Shown piece by piece: positions 45,490 to 55,099 of a DNA stretch of 64,000 nt. The position numbers and the translations under genes were made by a program. The stretch spans positions 868,001 to 932,000 of the forward strand of contig NZ_CP061285.1 in assembly GCF_018687075.1 (NCBI RefSeq). The letters run 5' to 3'. The notes under the pieces are model-generated. The model was not told where the DNA came from. It saw only the letters and a program-made list of their open reading frames with translations, and did not search any database. This DNA comes from Polynucleobacter sp. MWH-UH35A (lineage in GTDB: Bacteria > Pseudomonadota > Gammaproteobacteria > Burkholderiales > Burkholderiaceae). Every line of letters begins with the position of its first letter. Within the stretch, counting starts at the first letter, position 1.

Positions 45490-47922
45490 ATGCCTGGCCA
45501 CTTATTACTACCCTCTGAACCTATTCAACTACCTTTACTCCCGTTGCGGGACGTAGTTGTATTTCCTCATATGGTGATCCCTCTGTTTGTAGGGCGTCCA
45601 AAATCAATAAAAGCCCTAGAAGCTGCCATGGAAACTGGCAAAAATGTTTTGCTAGTAGCCCAAAAAGCAGCCGCTAAGGATGAGCCTGTCATTGAGGATC
45701 TGTATGAGGTAGGCTGCATTGCGAATATTTTGCAAATGTTGAAGTTGCCAGATGGCACTGTAAAGGTGCTTGTGGAAGGTGTGCAGCGCGCTGAAGTGAG
45801 TCAAATTGAGGATAGTCTTGGCTATTTCAATTGCGAAGCTACTCCAACAGCAATCAATGCTGTTGATGCCCATGAAACCGAAGCATTACGTCGTGCAATC
45901 ATGGCTCAATTTGATCAATACGTAAAACTCAATAAAAAAGTGCCCCAAGAGATTCTGTCTTCTTTGGGTGGCATCGATGATCCAAGTCGTTTGGCTGATA
46001 CCATTTGTGCGCACTTGCCAGTCAAGCTTGAGCAGAAACAACGTTTACTGGAAATGACGGATGTTGTGCAGCGTTTGGAAAGCTTGCTTGCAGATCTCGA
46101 GAGTGAGATTGATATTCTGCAAGTAGAGAAGCGTATTCGTGGACGTGTGAAGCGTCAGATGGAAAAGAGTCAGCGTGAGTACTACTTGAATGAACAAGTA
46201 AAAGCCATTCAAAAAGAGTTGGGTGAAGGAGAAGAGGGTGCTGATCTAGAGGAGTTAGAGAAGCGTATCAAAGCTGCACGCATGCCCAAGGAAGCTTTGA
46301 AGAAAGCTGAGTCTGAGCTTAAGAAATTGAAGCTAATGTCGCCTATGTCTGCTGAGGCTACGGTGATTCGAAACTTTATTGATACGCTGGTGAATTTGCC
46401 ATGGAAGAAAAAAACCAAGATTAATAATGACCTCGCAAATGCTGAAAAAGTATTGGATGAAGATCACTATGGCTTGGATAAAGTTAAAGAGCGCATCTTG
46501 GAGTATCTCGCGGTTCAGCAACGTGTTGATCGCGTAAAGGCCCCAATTCTTTGCTTGGTTGGACCTCCGGGCGTTGGTAAAACCTCTTTAGGGCAATCTA
46601 TTGCTCGAGCCACTAACAGAAAGTTTGTGCGTATGGCCTTGGGAGGCGTGCGCGATGAATCTGAGATTCGTGGTCATCGCCGTACCTATATTGGATCTAT
46701 GCCTGGCAAGATTCTCACTAGCCTGACGAAGGTTGGGGTACGTAATCCATTATTCCTCTTAGATGAGGTTGATAAGATGGGTATGGATTTCCGTGGAGAC
46801 CCAGCCAGTGCTTTGCTAGAGGTTTTAGATCCAGAACAAAACCATACCTTCCAAGATCATTATGTTGAAGTCGACTTTGATCTTTCTGATGTGATGTTTG
46901 TTGCAACCTCTAACTCCTTGAACATTCCAGGACCATTGCTTGATCGTCTGGAAATTATTCGTCTTGCTGGATATACAGAGGATGAGAAGACAAGCATTGC
47001 AGTCAATTATTTGATTCCTAAGCAAATCAAAAATAATGGTTTGAAAAAAGACGAGCTCAAGATTGAAGATAGCGCTGTACGCAATATGATTCGCTACTAC
47101 ACTCGCGAGGCTGGAGTCCGTTCTTTAGAGCGTGAAATCAGCAAGATCTGCCGCAAGGTGGTCAAGCTATTGCTTTTGAAGAAAGAGGCGGCACCTGTTG
47201 TTGTAAATGCAGACAACCTGGAGAAGTTTCTTTCTGTTCGTATGTATGACTTTGGTTTGGCTGGTAAAGAAAATCAAGTTGGCCAGGTTACTGGCTTAGC
47301 ATGGACAGAGGTAGGCGGCGACTTGCTCACTATTGAAGCAGCAGTTATGCCAGGTAAGGGCGTCATTACTCGCACCGGCTCGATCGGTGATGTGATGAAA
47401 GAGTCTGTTGAGGCTGCACGCACAGTTGTTCGCTCTAGAGCAAAACGCCTCGGTATTGCTGATGAATCTTTTGAAAAGAAAGATATTCATATTCACTTTC
47501 CAGATGGTGCGACGCCTAAAGATGGTCCTTCCGCTGGTATCGCCATTACAACGGCTTTAGTGTCTGTCTTTACTGGTATTCCGATTCGCTCAGATGTTGC
47601 CATGACGGGCGAAATTACGCTGCGCGGTGAAGTCTTGCCTATTGGTGGATTGAAAGAGAAATTATTGGCAGCACACCGTGGCGGAATTAAGTTGGCTTTG
47701 ATTCCAGAGGAGAATGTAAAAGATCTGATTGATATTCCAGATAACGTCAAGAATGCGATCGAAATTGTTCCCGTTCGCTGGATTGATAAAGTCCTGGAGT
47801 TGGCGTTAGAGAGAATGCCTGAAGCCTTGCCGGATCCTACTCCTGAAGAGTTGGCTAAGAAGGCTACAGAAGCTGGTAAAGCAAGTGAAAAAGGCGCTGC
47901 TCCGGACGTTCTTAAGCACTGA
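45490..47922 (+). CDS. lon: ATP-dependent protease Lon
   Basis: Lon degrades misfolded and regulatory proteins. The N-terminal LON substrate-binding domain begins LPLLPLRDVVVFPHM; the AAA+ domain has GPPGVGKTS at residues 358-366; the protease domain has the Ser681-Lys724 dyad in DGPSAG and GGLKEK. GGAGGA precedes the ATG. At 810 residues it is a LonA with a short extra C-terminal tail. A long stem-loop follows. Confidence 0.96.
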   Translation: MPGHLLLPSEPIQLPLLPLRDVVVFPHMVIPLFVGRPKSIKALEAAMETGKNVLLVAQKAAAKDEPVIEDLYEVGCIANILQMLKLPDGTVKVLVEGVQRAEVSQIEDSLGYFNCEATPTAINAVDAHETEALRRAIMAQFDQYVKLNKKVPQEILSSLGGIDDPSRLADTICAHLPVKLEQKQRLLEMTDVVQRLESLLADLESEIDILQVEKRIRGRVKRQMEKSQREYYLNEQVKAIQKELGEGEEGADLEELEKRIKAARMPKEALKKAESELKKLKLMSPMSAEATVIRNFIDTLVNLPWKKKTKINNDLANAEKVLDEDHYGLDKVKERILEYLAVQQRVDRVKAPILCLVGPPGVGKTSLGQSIARATNRKFVRMALGGVRDESEIRGHRRTYIGSMPGKILTSLTKVGVRNPLFLLDEVDKMGMDFRGDPASALLEVLDPEQNHTFQDHYVEVDFDLSDVMFVATSNSLNIPGPLLDRLEIIRLAGYTEDEKTSIAVNYLIPKQIKNNGLKKDELKIEDSAVRNMIRYYTREAGVRSLEREISKICRKVVKLLLLKKEAAPVVVNADNLEKFLSVRMYDFGLAGKENQVGQVTGLAWTEVGGDLLTIEAAVMPGKGVITRTGSIGDVMKESVEAARTVVRSRAKRLGIADESFEKKDIHIHFPDGATPKDGPSAGIAITTALVSVFTGIPIRSDVAMTGEITLRGEVLPIGGLKEKLLAAHRGGIKLALIPEENVKDLIDIPDNVKNAIEIVPVRWIDKVLELALERMPEALPDPTPEELAKKATEAGKASEKGAAPDVLKH

Positions 47923-47932
47923 AAATAGGGTA

Positions 47933-47981
47933 ATTTTCCGCTTAGATCGCCTAAGTAATATAGGCTGATTTAGCGGAAAAT
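47933..47981. terminator. Long stem-loop after lon
   Basis: ATTTTCCGCT (47933-47942) pairs perfectly with AGCGGAAAAT (47972-47981), with an inner GCCTA/TAGGC stem. It lacks a T-tract on the plus strand, so it may protect or end the lon transcript by another route. Confidence 0.6.
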
Positions 47982-48029
47982 CCACCCAATACCTGCTCTT
48001 AGGTTACAATCTCAGCTGTAATATTTTTG

Positions 48030-48105
48030 GGGCGCTTAGCTCAGTTGGTAGAGCGTCTGCCTTACACGCAGAATGTCGGGAGTTCGAGCCTCTCAGCGCC
48101 CACCA
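48030..48105 (+). tRNA. tRNA-Val (anticodon TAC)
   Basis: GGGCGCT pairs with AGCGCCC, followed by A and an encoded CCA. The anticodon stem TCTGC/GCAGA encloses loop CTTACAC (anticodon TAC). The D arm GCTC/GAGC and TTCGAGC T-loop are standard. TACAAT at 48005-48010 is a likely -10 box. Confidence 0.96.
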
Positions 48106-48207
48106 AATTATTACCATCCCCCATATGCCTGCTCAGGCATTTCAACACTCTTTAGCCTCAGCCCTAGTAAACTCCTAGTATTCATATTTTTACTAGCGAA
48201 CTTTTTC

Positions 48208-49671
48208 ATGTTTGATACCGTCCGTAAGCACCAACGAATTCTGCAGTTAGCCTTGATGCTCTTAATCGTGCCATCTTTTGCTTTTTTTGGTATCTCAAGT
48301 TATTCCAGCTTTTTGGATAAAGAAACTGATCTTGTGAAAGTCAACGGTAAGCCTATCACTGCGCAGGAGGTCGACTCTGCTGCAAAACGTCAAGCAGAAC
48401 GCGTCGGTGGAAATGCACAGATTGCACAGAGCCTACCCTTTAGGCAGGCCATTTTGAATGAGTTATTACAACAGCGTATTTTGGGTTTTGCTGTTGGCAA
48501 TCTCCGCTTGCAAGTTGGGAAAGAGGCGCTCGTTAAAAGTTTGCAGAATATTCCACAAATTCGTGCGCTATATAAACAAGATGGCAGTTTTGATGATGCT
48601 CGCTTTAAGCAATTATTGGCAAGCAATGGTTTAAATGAAGAGCAGTTTTATGCAAGCCAAGCTTTTGATCTGAAAATTGGCCAGTTGGTTAACTCTGTAG
48701 CTCGCACAGAAATTGCTAGCCCAAAATTATCTGAAATCATTTCAACTCTCTATGAAACTGAACGTCAAGTGCAAGCGATGTCGTTCGATGCCAAAGATTA
48801 CTTGTCCAAAGTAAATCCTTCCCAAGAGGATTTGCAGACTTTCTATAACGCTAATGCCAAGCTCTTTGAGAGCCCTGAATATGTTGATGTTGAGTACATT
48901 GTTCTCAAGACGGATCCAAAGGATGACGCCAAGGTGTTTAGTGAAAAGGCGGATCAGTTTGCCAATATGACTTATGACCAGTCAGACAGCTTAAAGCCTG
49001 CCGCAGATAAGCTAAAGCTGAATGTTCAAACGCAGAAAGGGGTTACTCGCTCTGGTGTAACTGGTGTTGGAAAGGATCACCCATTGGCTAACCCCAAGGT
49101 TATTCAATCTCTTTTTGGGGATGAGGCTGTTAAGAATAAGCGCAACATAGAAGCCGTGCAAACTTCACCAGGCGTTTTTGTTTCGGCACGTGTAGTCACT
49201 TTTCACCCGGCACAAACTTTGCCATTCAAAGATGTGGCGGCAGAAGTCAAGCGACAAGTCAGTCAGCGCATGGCTGAGAAATTGGCCACCAGCGCTGCGG
49301 CGGACCGCTATGCGGCATTGCAAAAAGATCCCAAAAGCGCCTCTGGCTTTGCTGCTCCAATCTGGGTATCTCGTAACAAGCCTGGGAATTTGGTAGGCGG
49401 AGCGCTTGATGATGTGATGTCGGTTAATCCCGATAAATTTCCTGCAGTGGTGTCCGTTCAAAATCCTGGTGTCGGCACGATCTTGTATCGGGTAGATCAG
49501 CTTCGTCAACCCACTGGTGTAGATGCAAAGGTGCACAAAGCGCAAGCCCAGCAAATACAGGCATTGGCTGCTCAATCGGAGTTTGCAGGGTTTATGGCTT
49601 ACTGGCGTGATGTGGCTGGAGTAAAAGTCATCAACCCCCTCAAGCCGTCTTCATCGGGCTCAGGCAGCTAA
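48208..49671 (+). CDS. PpiD-like periplasmic chaperone lacking the parvulin domain
   Basis: PpiD is a membrane-anchored periplasmic chaperone associated with the Sec translocon. This protein has the short cytosolic start and membrane anchor (residues about 11-32), the SurA-like N-terminal chaperone domain, and the usual C-terminal part (QSDSLKPAADKL, SPGVFVSARVV). The parvulin prolyl-isomerase domain that normally lies between them is missing: the chain passes from VEYIVL (to about residue 234) directly into KTDPKDDAKVFSEKADQF. Length is 487 residues against roughly 620-645 in relatives. The frame opens inside tRNA-Val, so the ATG at 48208 is the realistic start. Confidence 0.85.
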   Translation: MFDTVRKHQRILQLALMLLIVPSFAFFGISSYSSFLDKETDLVKVNGKPITAQEVDSAAKRQAERVGGNAQIAQSLPFRQAILNELLQQRILGFAVGNLRLQVGKEALVKSLQNIPQIRALYKQDGSFDDARFKQLLASNGLNEEQFYASQAFDLKIGQLVNSVARTEIASPKLSEIISTLYETERQVQAMSFDAKDYLSKVNPSQEDLQTFYNANAKLFESPEYVDVEYIVLKTDPKDDAKVFSEKADQFANMTYDQSDSLKPAADKLKLNVQTQKGVTRSGVTGVGKDHPLANPKVIQSLFGDEAVKNKRNIEAVQTSPGVFVSARVVTFHPAQTLPFKDVAAEVKRQVSQRMAEKLATSAAADRYAALQKDPKSASGFAAPIWVSRNKPGNLVGGALDDVMSVNPDKFPAVVSVQNPGVGTILYRVDQLRQPTGVDAKVHKAQAQQIQALAAQSEFAGFMAYWRDVAGVKVINPLKPSSSGSGS

Positions 49672-49672
49672 G

Positions 49673-50344
49673 TTATTTACCCTTTAGTAGTGTTCGGTAG
49701 GGTGCCATAGCGTCCCATACGTTTTTGAAGAGAATGGGCTGCGCTTGTTCATTTGGATGAATACGATCAGCTTGAAATAAAGTGGTATCAGAAGCAACCC
49801 CTTTTAAAAAGAAGGGGAGTGATTGCACATTTTCTTGAGATGCCAATTTTGTATATAGGTTCTTAAACTGCTTGGTATATTCCTGCCCGTAGTTGGGTGG
49901 TATCTGCATACCAAATAAGAGTACTTTTGCTCCAGACTTTTTGCTCAGCTGAATCATCTTGCGCAAATTATTTTCAGATTCCTGGATTGATAGTCCGCGC
50001 AGGGCATCATTTGCGCCAAGCTCCAAGAGTACGATTCCTGGTTTCTTTTGTTCTAAGAGTTTCGATAATCTAGCTAGGCCTCCAGAGCTTGTTTCGCCGC
50101 TGATGCTCGCATTAAACACGCTCCATCGGCTTTCTTCCTTGTGAAGTTGATCTTCTAGAAGTCTTACCCAGCCAGATCCCCGGGCCAAGCCATATTCTGC
50201 TGATAGGCTGTCACCCATCACCAAAATAGTGGTATTTGTCTGCGCGTAGGTGCTAATGGGAATTAGCAGGCAAAATAGGGTGACCGCCATGAATGTGGAC
50301 GACAGTTTTTTACTCAAGAAGTTCAACCAAATCATTTGATGCAT
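49673..50344 (-). CDS. SGNH-family arylesterase / lysophospholipase (TesA-like)
   Basis: This is a secreted GDSL esterase. Block I GDSLSAEYGL carries the nucleophilic Ser, block III GANDALRG follows, and block V DRIHPNEQAQP supplies Asp and His. A signal peptide ends near STYAQ (about residue 35). Relatives act as thioesterase I, arylesterase and lysophospholipase L1. The ATG at 50344 is two bases from the start of the divergent ABC gene; an ATG at 50335 is an alternative. Neither has a Shine-Dalgarno. The divergent tesA/ybbA arrangement is also found in E. coli. Confidence 0.88.
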   Translation of the reverse strand: MHQMIWLNFLSKKLSSTFMAVTLFCLLIPISTYAQTNTTILVMGDSLSAEYGLARGSGWVRLLEDQLHKEESRWSVFNASISGETSSGGLARLSKLLEQKKPGIVLLELGANDALRGLSIQESENNLRKMIQLSKKSGAKVLLFGMQIPPNYGQEYTKQFKNLYTKLASQENVQSLPFFLKGVASDTTLFQADRIHPNEQAQPILFKNVWDAMAPYRTLLKGK

Positions 50345-50346
50345 TT

Positions 50347-51021
50347 ATGAGTATTCCGGTAAAGGTTCTTAGTGCGATACATCTAGGTAAACAGGTTTTA
50401 TCTAGTGACGGATCATTAACTATTTTGCACGACATTAGCTTTGATGTCTGCGAGGGAGAAAGCGTTGCCATTACTGGTGCGTCTGGATCTGGTAAAAGTA
50501 CATTGCTTGGCCTTCTAGCTGGTTTGGACACACCCACCAGTGGTCATGTTGAGTTGGCTTCTCATAATTTAAATCAACTAGATGAAGATGGACGAGCCAA
50601 GCTAAGGGGTCAAAAAGTGGGGTTCGTATTTCAATCCTTGCAGTTGCTGCCCCACTTAACGGCGCTTGAAAATATTATGCTTCCAGCCGAGCTGAACGGA
50701 CTTAACTCTCCCAAGGAGAATGCTCTAATTTGCCTTCAACAAGTGGGCTTATCTGATCGAGCAAACCACTTTCCCAAAACACTTTCTGGGGGTGAGCAAC
50801 AGCGAGTAGCTCTTGCTAGGGCCTTCATCATGAAGCCCGCCATCTTGTTTGCTGATGAGCCCACGGGTAGCCTGGATGAGCAGAGTGGGAGCCGGGTTAT
50901 TGACCTGCTTTTTGAGCTTAATAGGGTAAATCATTCGACCCTGATTCTGGTAACCCACGACCAAGCCCTAGCCGATCGGTGCCAGCGGCAATTACACCTT
51001 CAGGGTGGTCGATTGCTGTAG
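50347..51021 (+). CDS. ABC transporter ATP-binding protein (YbbA/LolD-like)
   Basis: This MacB/LolD-type ATPase of 224 residues has Walker A GASGSGKST, signature LSGGEQQRVALARA and Walker B ILFADEPTGSLDE. It resembles YbbA, which in E. coli is divergent from tesA and followed by the permease YbbP. Here no permease follows: the next gene is purL. It therefore either works with a permease encoded elsewhere or has another role. The frame is open from 50293 into the esterase gene, but the ATG at 50347 starts the conserved domain. Confidence 0.88.
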   Translation: MSIPVKVLSAIHLGKQVLSSDGSLTILHDISFDVCEGESVAITGASGSGKSTLLGLLAGLDTPTSGHVELASHNLNQLDEDGRAKLRGQKVGFVFQSLQLLPHLTALENIMLPAELNGLNSPKENALICLQQVGLSDRANHFPKTLSGGEQQRVALARAFIMKPAILFADEPTGSLDEQSGSRVIDLLFELNRVNHSTLILVTHDQALADRCQRQLHLQGGRLL

Positions 51022-51030
51022 GCAAAACCT

Positions 51031-51036
51031 TATAAT
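51031..51036 (+). promoter_or_regulatory. Candidate -10 box for purL
   Basis: A perfect TATAAT lies six bases before the purL ATG. If used, transcription begins at or next to the start codon, giving a leaderless mRNA. No convincing -35 is seen. Confidence 0.4.
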
Positions 51037-51042
51037 CTAGGG

Positions 51043-54000
51043 ATGTCTTTCTTCCACTTTTTACCCGGCGCTGATGCGCTTTCCCCCTTCCGCCAACAGC
51101 GACTTTTAGCCACGTTGGCAGCCCAAGGGGTTGATCTTGAGTCCATCGAAGCCCAGTACCTTCATTTTGTTTGGTCGACAGCTGAGTTCAGTGCCGCAAA
51201 TAAAGAAGTCATGGCAAGTTTATTGACTTACGGTCAGCCATTTATTTCAAAAATGAATCTGGGTAAATCATGGTTCAGCAACGGCAAGACAGATAGTCAA
51301 GGCGCAATTGTGATCCCCAGATTTGGAACGGTATCTCCTTGGTCTAGTAAAGCCACGGATATTGCTCGTCAATGCGGATTGGATGTATTGCGTCTTGAAC
51401 GAGGCGTTCAATTTGCTTGGAAGAGTAAAAAAGCGCTGACTCCAGAACAAACGCAATTAGTGCTCGCTGCGGTTCATGACAGAATGACCGAAGTTGTTAT
51501 TGATTCAACCGATAAAGCCAATCATTTATATCAATCCCTTGAAGATAAACCCTTAGTACGCATTCCTGTGATGTCAGAAGGTAGGGCTGCGCTTGATAAG
51601 GCTAATCAGGATTTGGGTCTTGCTCTGTCTGATGATGAAGTGGCCTATCTAACTGAAAACTTTACTAAGTTACAACGCAACCCCTCAGATGTTGAGTTGA
51701 TTATGTTTGCTCAGGCAAACAGCGAGCATTGTCGTCATAAAATATTTAACTCCAGTTGGACGATTGACGGGGATGATCAAGAGCGTTCTTTGTTCGCTAT
51801 GATTCGTAATACGCACCAATTGCAACCTCAAGGAACGATTGTTGCTTACTCCGATAATTCGGCGGTGATGGTTGGCTGTGAGGCTGAAACTTGGGTTCCT
51901 CAGGGTGAGGATCATCGTTACGAAAAAGATACTCGCTTAGTTCACACCCTAATGAAGGTGGAGACACATAATCATCCAACAGCGATTGCACCATTCCCAG
52001 GCGCTTCTACCGGCGCAGGTGGTGAGATTCGTGATGAAGGCGCCACCGGTATTGGTGGTCGTCCTAAGGCAGGACTAACAGGCTTCTCTGTTTCTAACCT
52101 GAATATCCCTGGCACAGATCTTCCATGGGAAGCTAAGAAATACGGTAAACCAGAGCGCATTGCAACACCTTTGCAAATCATGATTGATGGCCCGCTTGGT
52201 GGCGCTGCATTTAATAATGAATTTGGCCGTCCAATCCTGGGTGGATACTTCCGCGTCTTTGAACAAACCTTAGATGGCACTCGTCGTGGATATCATAAGC
52301 CCATCATGATTGCTGGCGGTATTGGTAGCATCGATGCCATACATACTGAAAAAAAGGCTATACAAGCAGGCCATCTATTGATTCAACTGGGTGGCCCTGG
52401 AATGCGCATTGGCATGGGCGGCGCAACTGGCAGTTCTGTGGCAACTGGTACAAATACTGCTGATCTTGATTTTGATTCTGTACAACGTGGCAATCCAGAA
52501 ATGGAACGTCGTGCACAGGAGGTAATTAATGCCTGCCGAGCGCTCGGTGAACGAAATCCGATTGTGTCTATTCATGATGTTGGGGCAGGTGGTTTATCGA
52601 ATGCATTTCCAGAGCTAGCGGATGGCGCTGGTTTAGGGGCTGCTTTTAAATTGCGCAACGTACCACTTGAAGAGAGTGGCATGAGCCCTGCGGAGATTTG
52701 GTGCAATGAATCTCAAGAGCGCTATGTCTTAGCAATTGATAAAAAGGATTTAGATCTCTTTAAATCATTTTGTGAACGTGAGCGTTGCCCATTTGCAGTA
52801 GTTGGCGAGGCAACAGCAGAGCGTCAACTGACCTTAAGTGACGAAAAACAAGCATCTGGTGCAGATGCTGCTTCACCAATTGATATGCCGATGGAGGTTC
52901 TTTTAGGTAAGCCCCCAAAGATGCATCGTGATGTCAAACGCATTACTCAAGAATTTAAAGAGTTAGATGTTACTGACACTGATCTAGCGCAATCAATTGC
53001 GTGGGTCTTGCAACAACCTACCGTAGCCAGCAAATCATTTCTTATCACTATTGGCGATCGAACAGTCGGTGGCCTAAATGCACGCGACCAGTTTGTTGGT
53101 CCATGGCAAGTTCCTGTAGCTGATTGCGCAGTCACGATGATGGATTACAAGGGTTACCGTGGCGAAGCCATGTCTATGGGGGAAAGGACCCCATTGGCAG
53201 TCATTGATGCTCCTGCAGCAGCGCGAATGGCTGTTGGTGAGGCTATAACCAATCTATTGGCTGCAGATATTCTCGGTCTTGAGGGTGTCAAGTTATCCGC
53301 CAACTGGATGGCCGCTTGTGGCGCACCTGGAGAAGATGCAAAGTTGTTTGACTCAGTAAAAGCAGTAGGTATGGAGTTATGTCCTGCGCTGGGTATTTCT
53401 ATCCCCGTTGGCAAAGATTCTTTGTCAATGTCGACCGCTTGGCAAGATGGCAATGAAGCCAAAAAAGTAGTTGCTCCAGTTTCTTTGATTATTTCTGCTT
53501 TTGCATCAGTTGAAGATGCGCGTAAAACATTAACACCGTTGTTAAAACTTAAAGATCAAGCGGGCTCACCTTTGGAGACCGAACTTATTTTGATCGATTT
53601 GGGTCGCGGCAAAAATCGCATGGCTGGAAGTATCTTGGCCCAGGTTTTAGACCAATCCGGTAAGGTTGCCCCCGATCTTGATCACCCAGAAGATCTCAAG
53701 TCCTTATCTGCTGCAATTATTGAGTTGCGTAAAGCCAATAAATTGTTGGCCTACCATGATCGATCCGATGGCGGTTTGCTTGCTTGTATTGCGGAAATGG
53801 CTTTTGCTTCCCACTGCGGCGTTTCGATAAATGTCGATATGATTGCCATGGATGCAGGACAAGAGCCTGATTACGGCGATGCTAAAAATTGGGCACAACA
53901 GGTCTCTGGTCGTCGCCACGAACAAACTATGCGCGCTTTATTCAATGAAGAACTTGGCGCTGTTATTCAGGTTCGCAAAGAAGATCGTGATGCCGTGTTT

Positions 54001-55080
54001 GCCACTCTCAGGAATTTAGGTCTTAGTGCTTACAGTCACGTCATTGGCAAGCCCAATACCAATGGCCGTATTGAAATCTGGCGTGATGCCAAGAATATCT
54101 TTGCTGAGCCTCGTGAAGTTCTGCAAAAAATGTGGACGAATACTAGTTATCAGATTGCCCGTTTACGCGATAACCCAGCTTGCGCAGATAGCGAATTCGC
54201 ACTTTTGGAAAATATTTCTGATCCAGGAATGAGTCCTAAGCTGACCTTTGATGCTTCTGAGGATATTGCAGCGCCTTATATCGCCAAGAATGCACGTCCT
54301 AAGGTCGCTATTTTAAGAGAGCAGGGTGTTAATTCTCATGTGGAAATGGCCTACTCAGTTAACTGGGCTGGATTTGATAGTTATGACGTGCATATGTCTG
54401 ACCTGCTTAGTGGTAAAGCAAAGCTGGATCACTTTAGAGGCTTGATTGCCTGCGGCGGTTTCAGTTACGGTGATGTGCTTGGCGCAGGTGAAGGCTGGGC
54501 AAAAACAATTCTATTTAACCAACAACTGAGAGACCAGTTCTCTACATTCTTTAATCGTCAAGATAGCTTTGCATTGGGCGTCTGTAATGGTTGCCAAATG
54601 ATGAGCAATCTTTCAGGAATCATTCCTGGTGCAGAAGCATGGCCGAAATTTACACGCAATCAATCCGAGCAATATGAAGCTCGCCTTGTGATGGCCGAAG
54701 TGATGTCTTCACCATCAATCTTTACTCAAGGCATGGAAGGCAGTCAAATTCCGATTGCGATTGCACATGGTGAAGGCTATGCCAACTTTAGTCAGCAAGG
54801 AAATTTGGAGCAAATTCAGCAGCAGGGCTTAGCTTCTTTCCGTTTTGTGGATCATCAAGGAAATCCTACGGAAACTTACCCCATGAATCCCAATGGCTCG
54901 CCAGGCGGTCTTACAGGGGTCACCACACCAGACGGTCGATTTATGGTCATGATGCCTCATCCAGAGCGGGTCTTTAGGGCGCCTCAAATGAGTTGGTGCC
55001 CGCCTGAGTGGTTAGATATCCCTGATGGCGCCAGCCCATGGATGCGTTTATTCCGCAACGCACGTCGCTGGGCAAATTAA
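51043..55080 (+). CDS. purL: Phosphoribosylformylglycinamidine synthase
   Basis: This is the large single-chain FGAR amidotransferase of purine synthesis, 1345 residues, about the usual size for proteobacteria. The N-terminal domain, the two AIR-synthase-like halves ([53 protein letters not shown]) and the C-terminal glutaminase domain ([29 protein letters not shown] with its nucleophilic Cys, MPHPERVFR) are complete. A TATAAT lies only six bases before the ATG. Its stop is followed at once by a spermidine-synthase-like gene. Confidence 0.96.
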   Translation: MSFFHFLPGADALSPFRQQRLLATLAAQGVDLESIEAQYLHFVWSTAEFSAANKEVMASLLTYGQPFISKMNLGKSWFSNGKTDSQGAIVIPRFGTVSPWSSKATDIARQCGLDVLRLERGVQFAWKSKKALTPEQTQLVLAAVHDRMTEVVIDSTDKANHLYQSLEDKPLVRIPVMSEGRAALDKANQDLGLALSDDEVAYLTENFTKLQRNPSDVELIMFAQANSEHCRHKIFNSSWTIDGDDQERSLFAMIRNTHQLQPQGTIVAYSDNSAVMVGCEAETWVPQGEDHRYEKDTRLVHTLMKVETHNHPTAIAPFPGASTGAGGEIRDEGATGIGGRPKAGLTGFSVSNLNIPGTDLPWEAKKYGKPERIATPLQIMIDGPLGGAAFNNEFGRPILGGYFRVFEQTLDGTRRGYHKPIMIAGGIGSIDAIHTEKKAIQAGHLLIQLGGPGMRIGMGGATGSSVATGTNTADLDFDSVQRGNPEMERRAQEVINACRALGERNPIVSIHDVGAGGLSNAFPELADGAGLGAAFKLRNVPLEESGMSPAEIWCNESQERYVLAIDKKDLDLFKSFCERERCPFAVVGEATAERQLTLSDEKQASGADAASPIDMPMEVLLGKPPKMHRDVKRITQEFKELDVTDTDLAQSIAWVLQQPTVASKSFLITIGDRTVGGLNARDQFVGPWQVPVADCAVTMMDYKGYRGEAMSMGERTPLAVIDAPAAARMAVGEAITNLLAADILGLEGVKLSANWMAACGAPGEDAKLFDSVKAVGMELCPALGISIPVGKDSLSMSTAWQDGNEAKKVVAPVSLIISAFASVEDARKTLTPLLKLKDQAGSPLETELILIDLGRGKNRMAGSILAQVLDQSGKVAPDLDHPEDLKSLSAAIIELRKANKLLAYHDRSDGGLLACIAEMAFASHCGVSINVDMIAMDAGQEPDYGDAKNWAQQVSGRRHEQTMRALFNEELGAVIQVRKEDRDAVFATLRNLGLSAYSHVIGKPNTNGRIEIWRDAKNIFAEPREVLQKMWTNTSYQIARLRDNPACADSEFALLENISDPGMSPKLTFDASEDIAAPYIAKNARPKVAILREQGVNSHVEMAYSVNWAGFDSYDVHMSDLLSGKAKLDHFRGLIACGGFSYGDVLGAGEGWAKTILFNQQLRDQFSTFFNRQDSFALGVCNGCQMMSNLSGIIPGAEAWPKFTRNQSEQYEARLVMAEVMSSPSIFTQGMEGSQIPIAIAHGEGYANFSQQGNLEQIQQQGLASFRFVDHQGNPTETYPMNPNGSPGGLTGVTTPDGRFMVMMPHPERVFRAPQMSWCPPEWLDIPDGASPWMRLFRNARRWAN

Positions 55081-55099
55081 TTTGTCTACTGAACATTTA

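Noticed and set aside
48073-48207. N-terminal extension of the PpiD-like gene
   Set aside because: It begins within tRNA-Val and encodes nothing resembling PpiD; the conserved start is MFDTVRKHQ at 48208.
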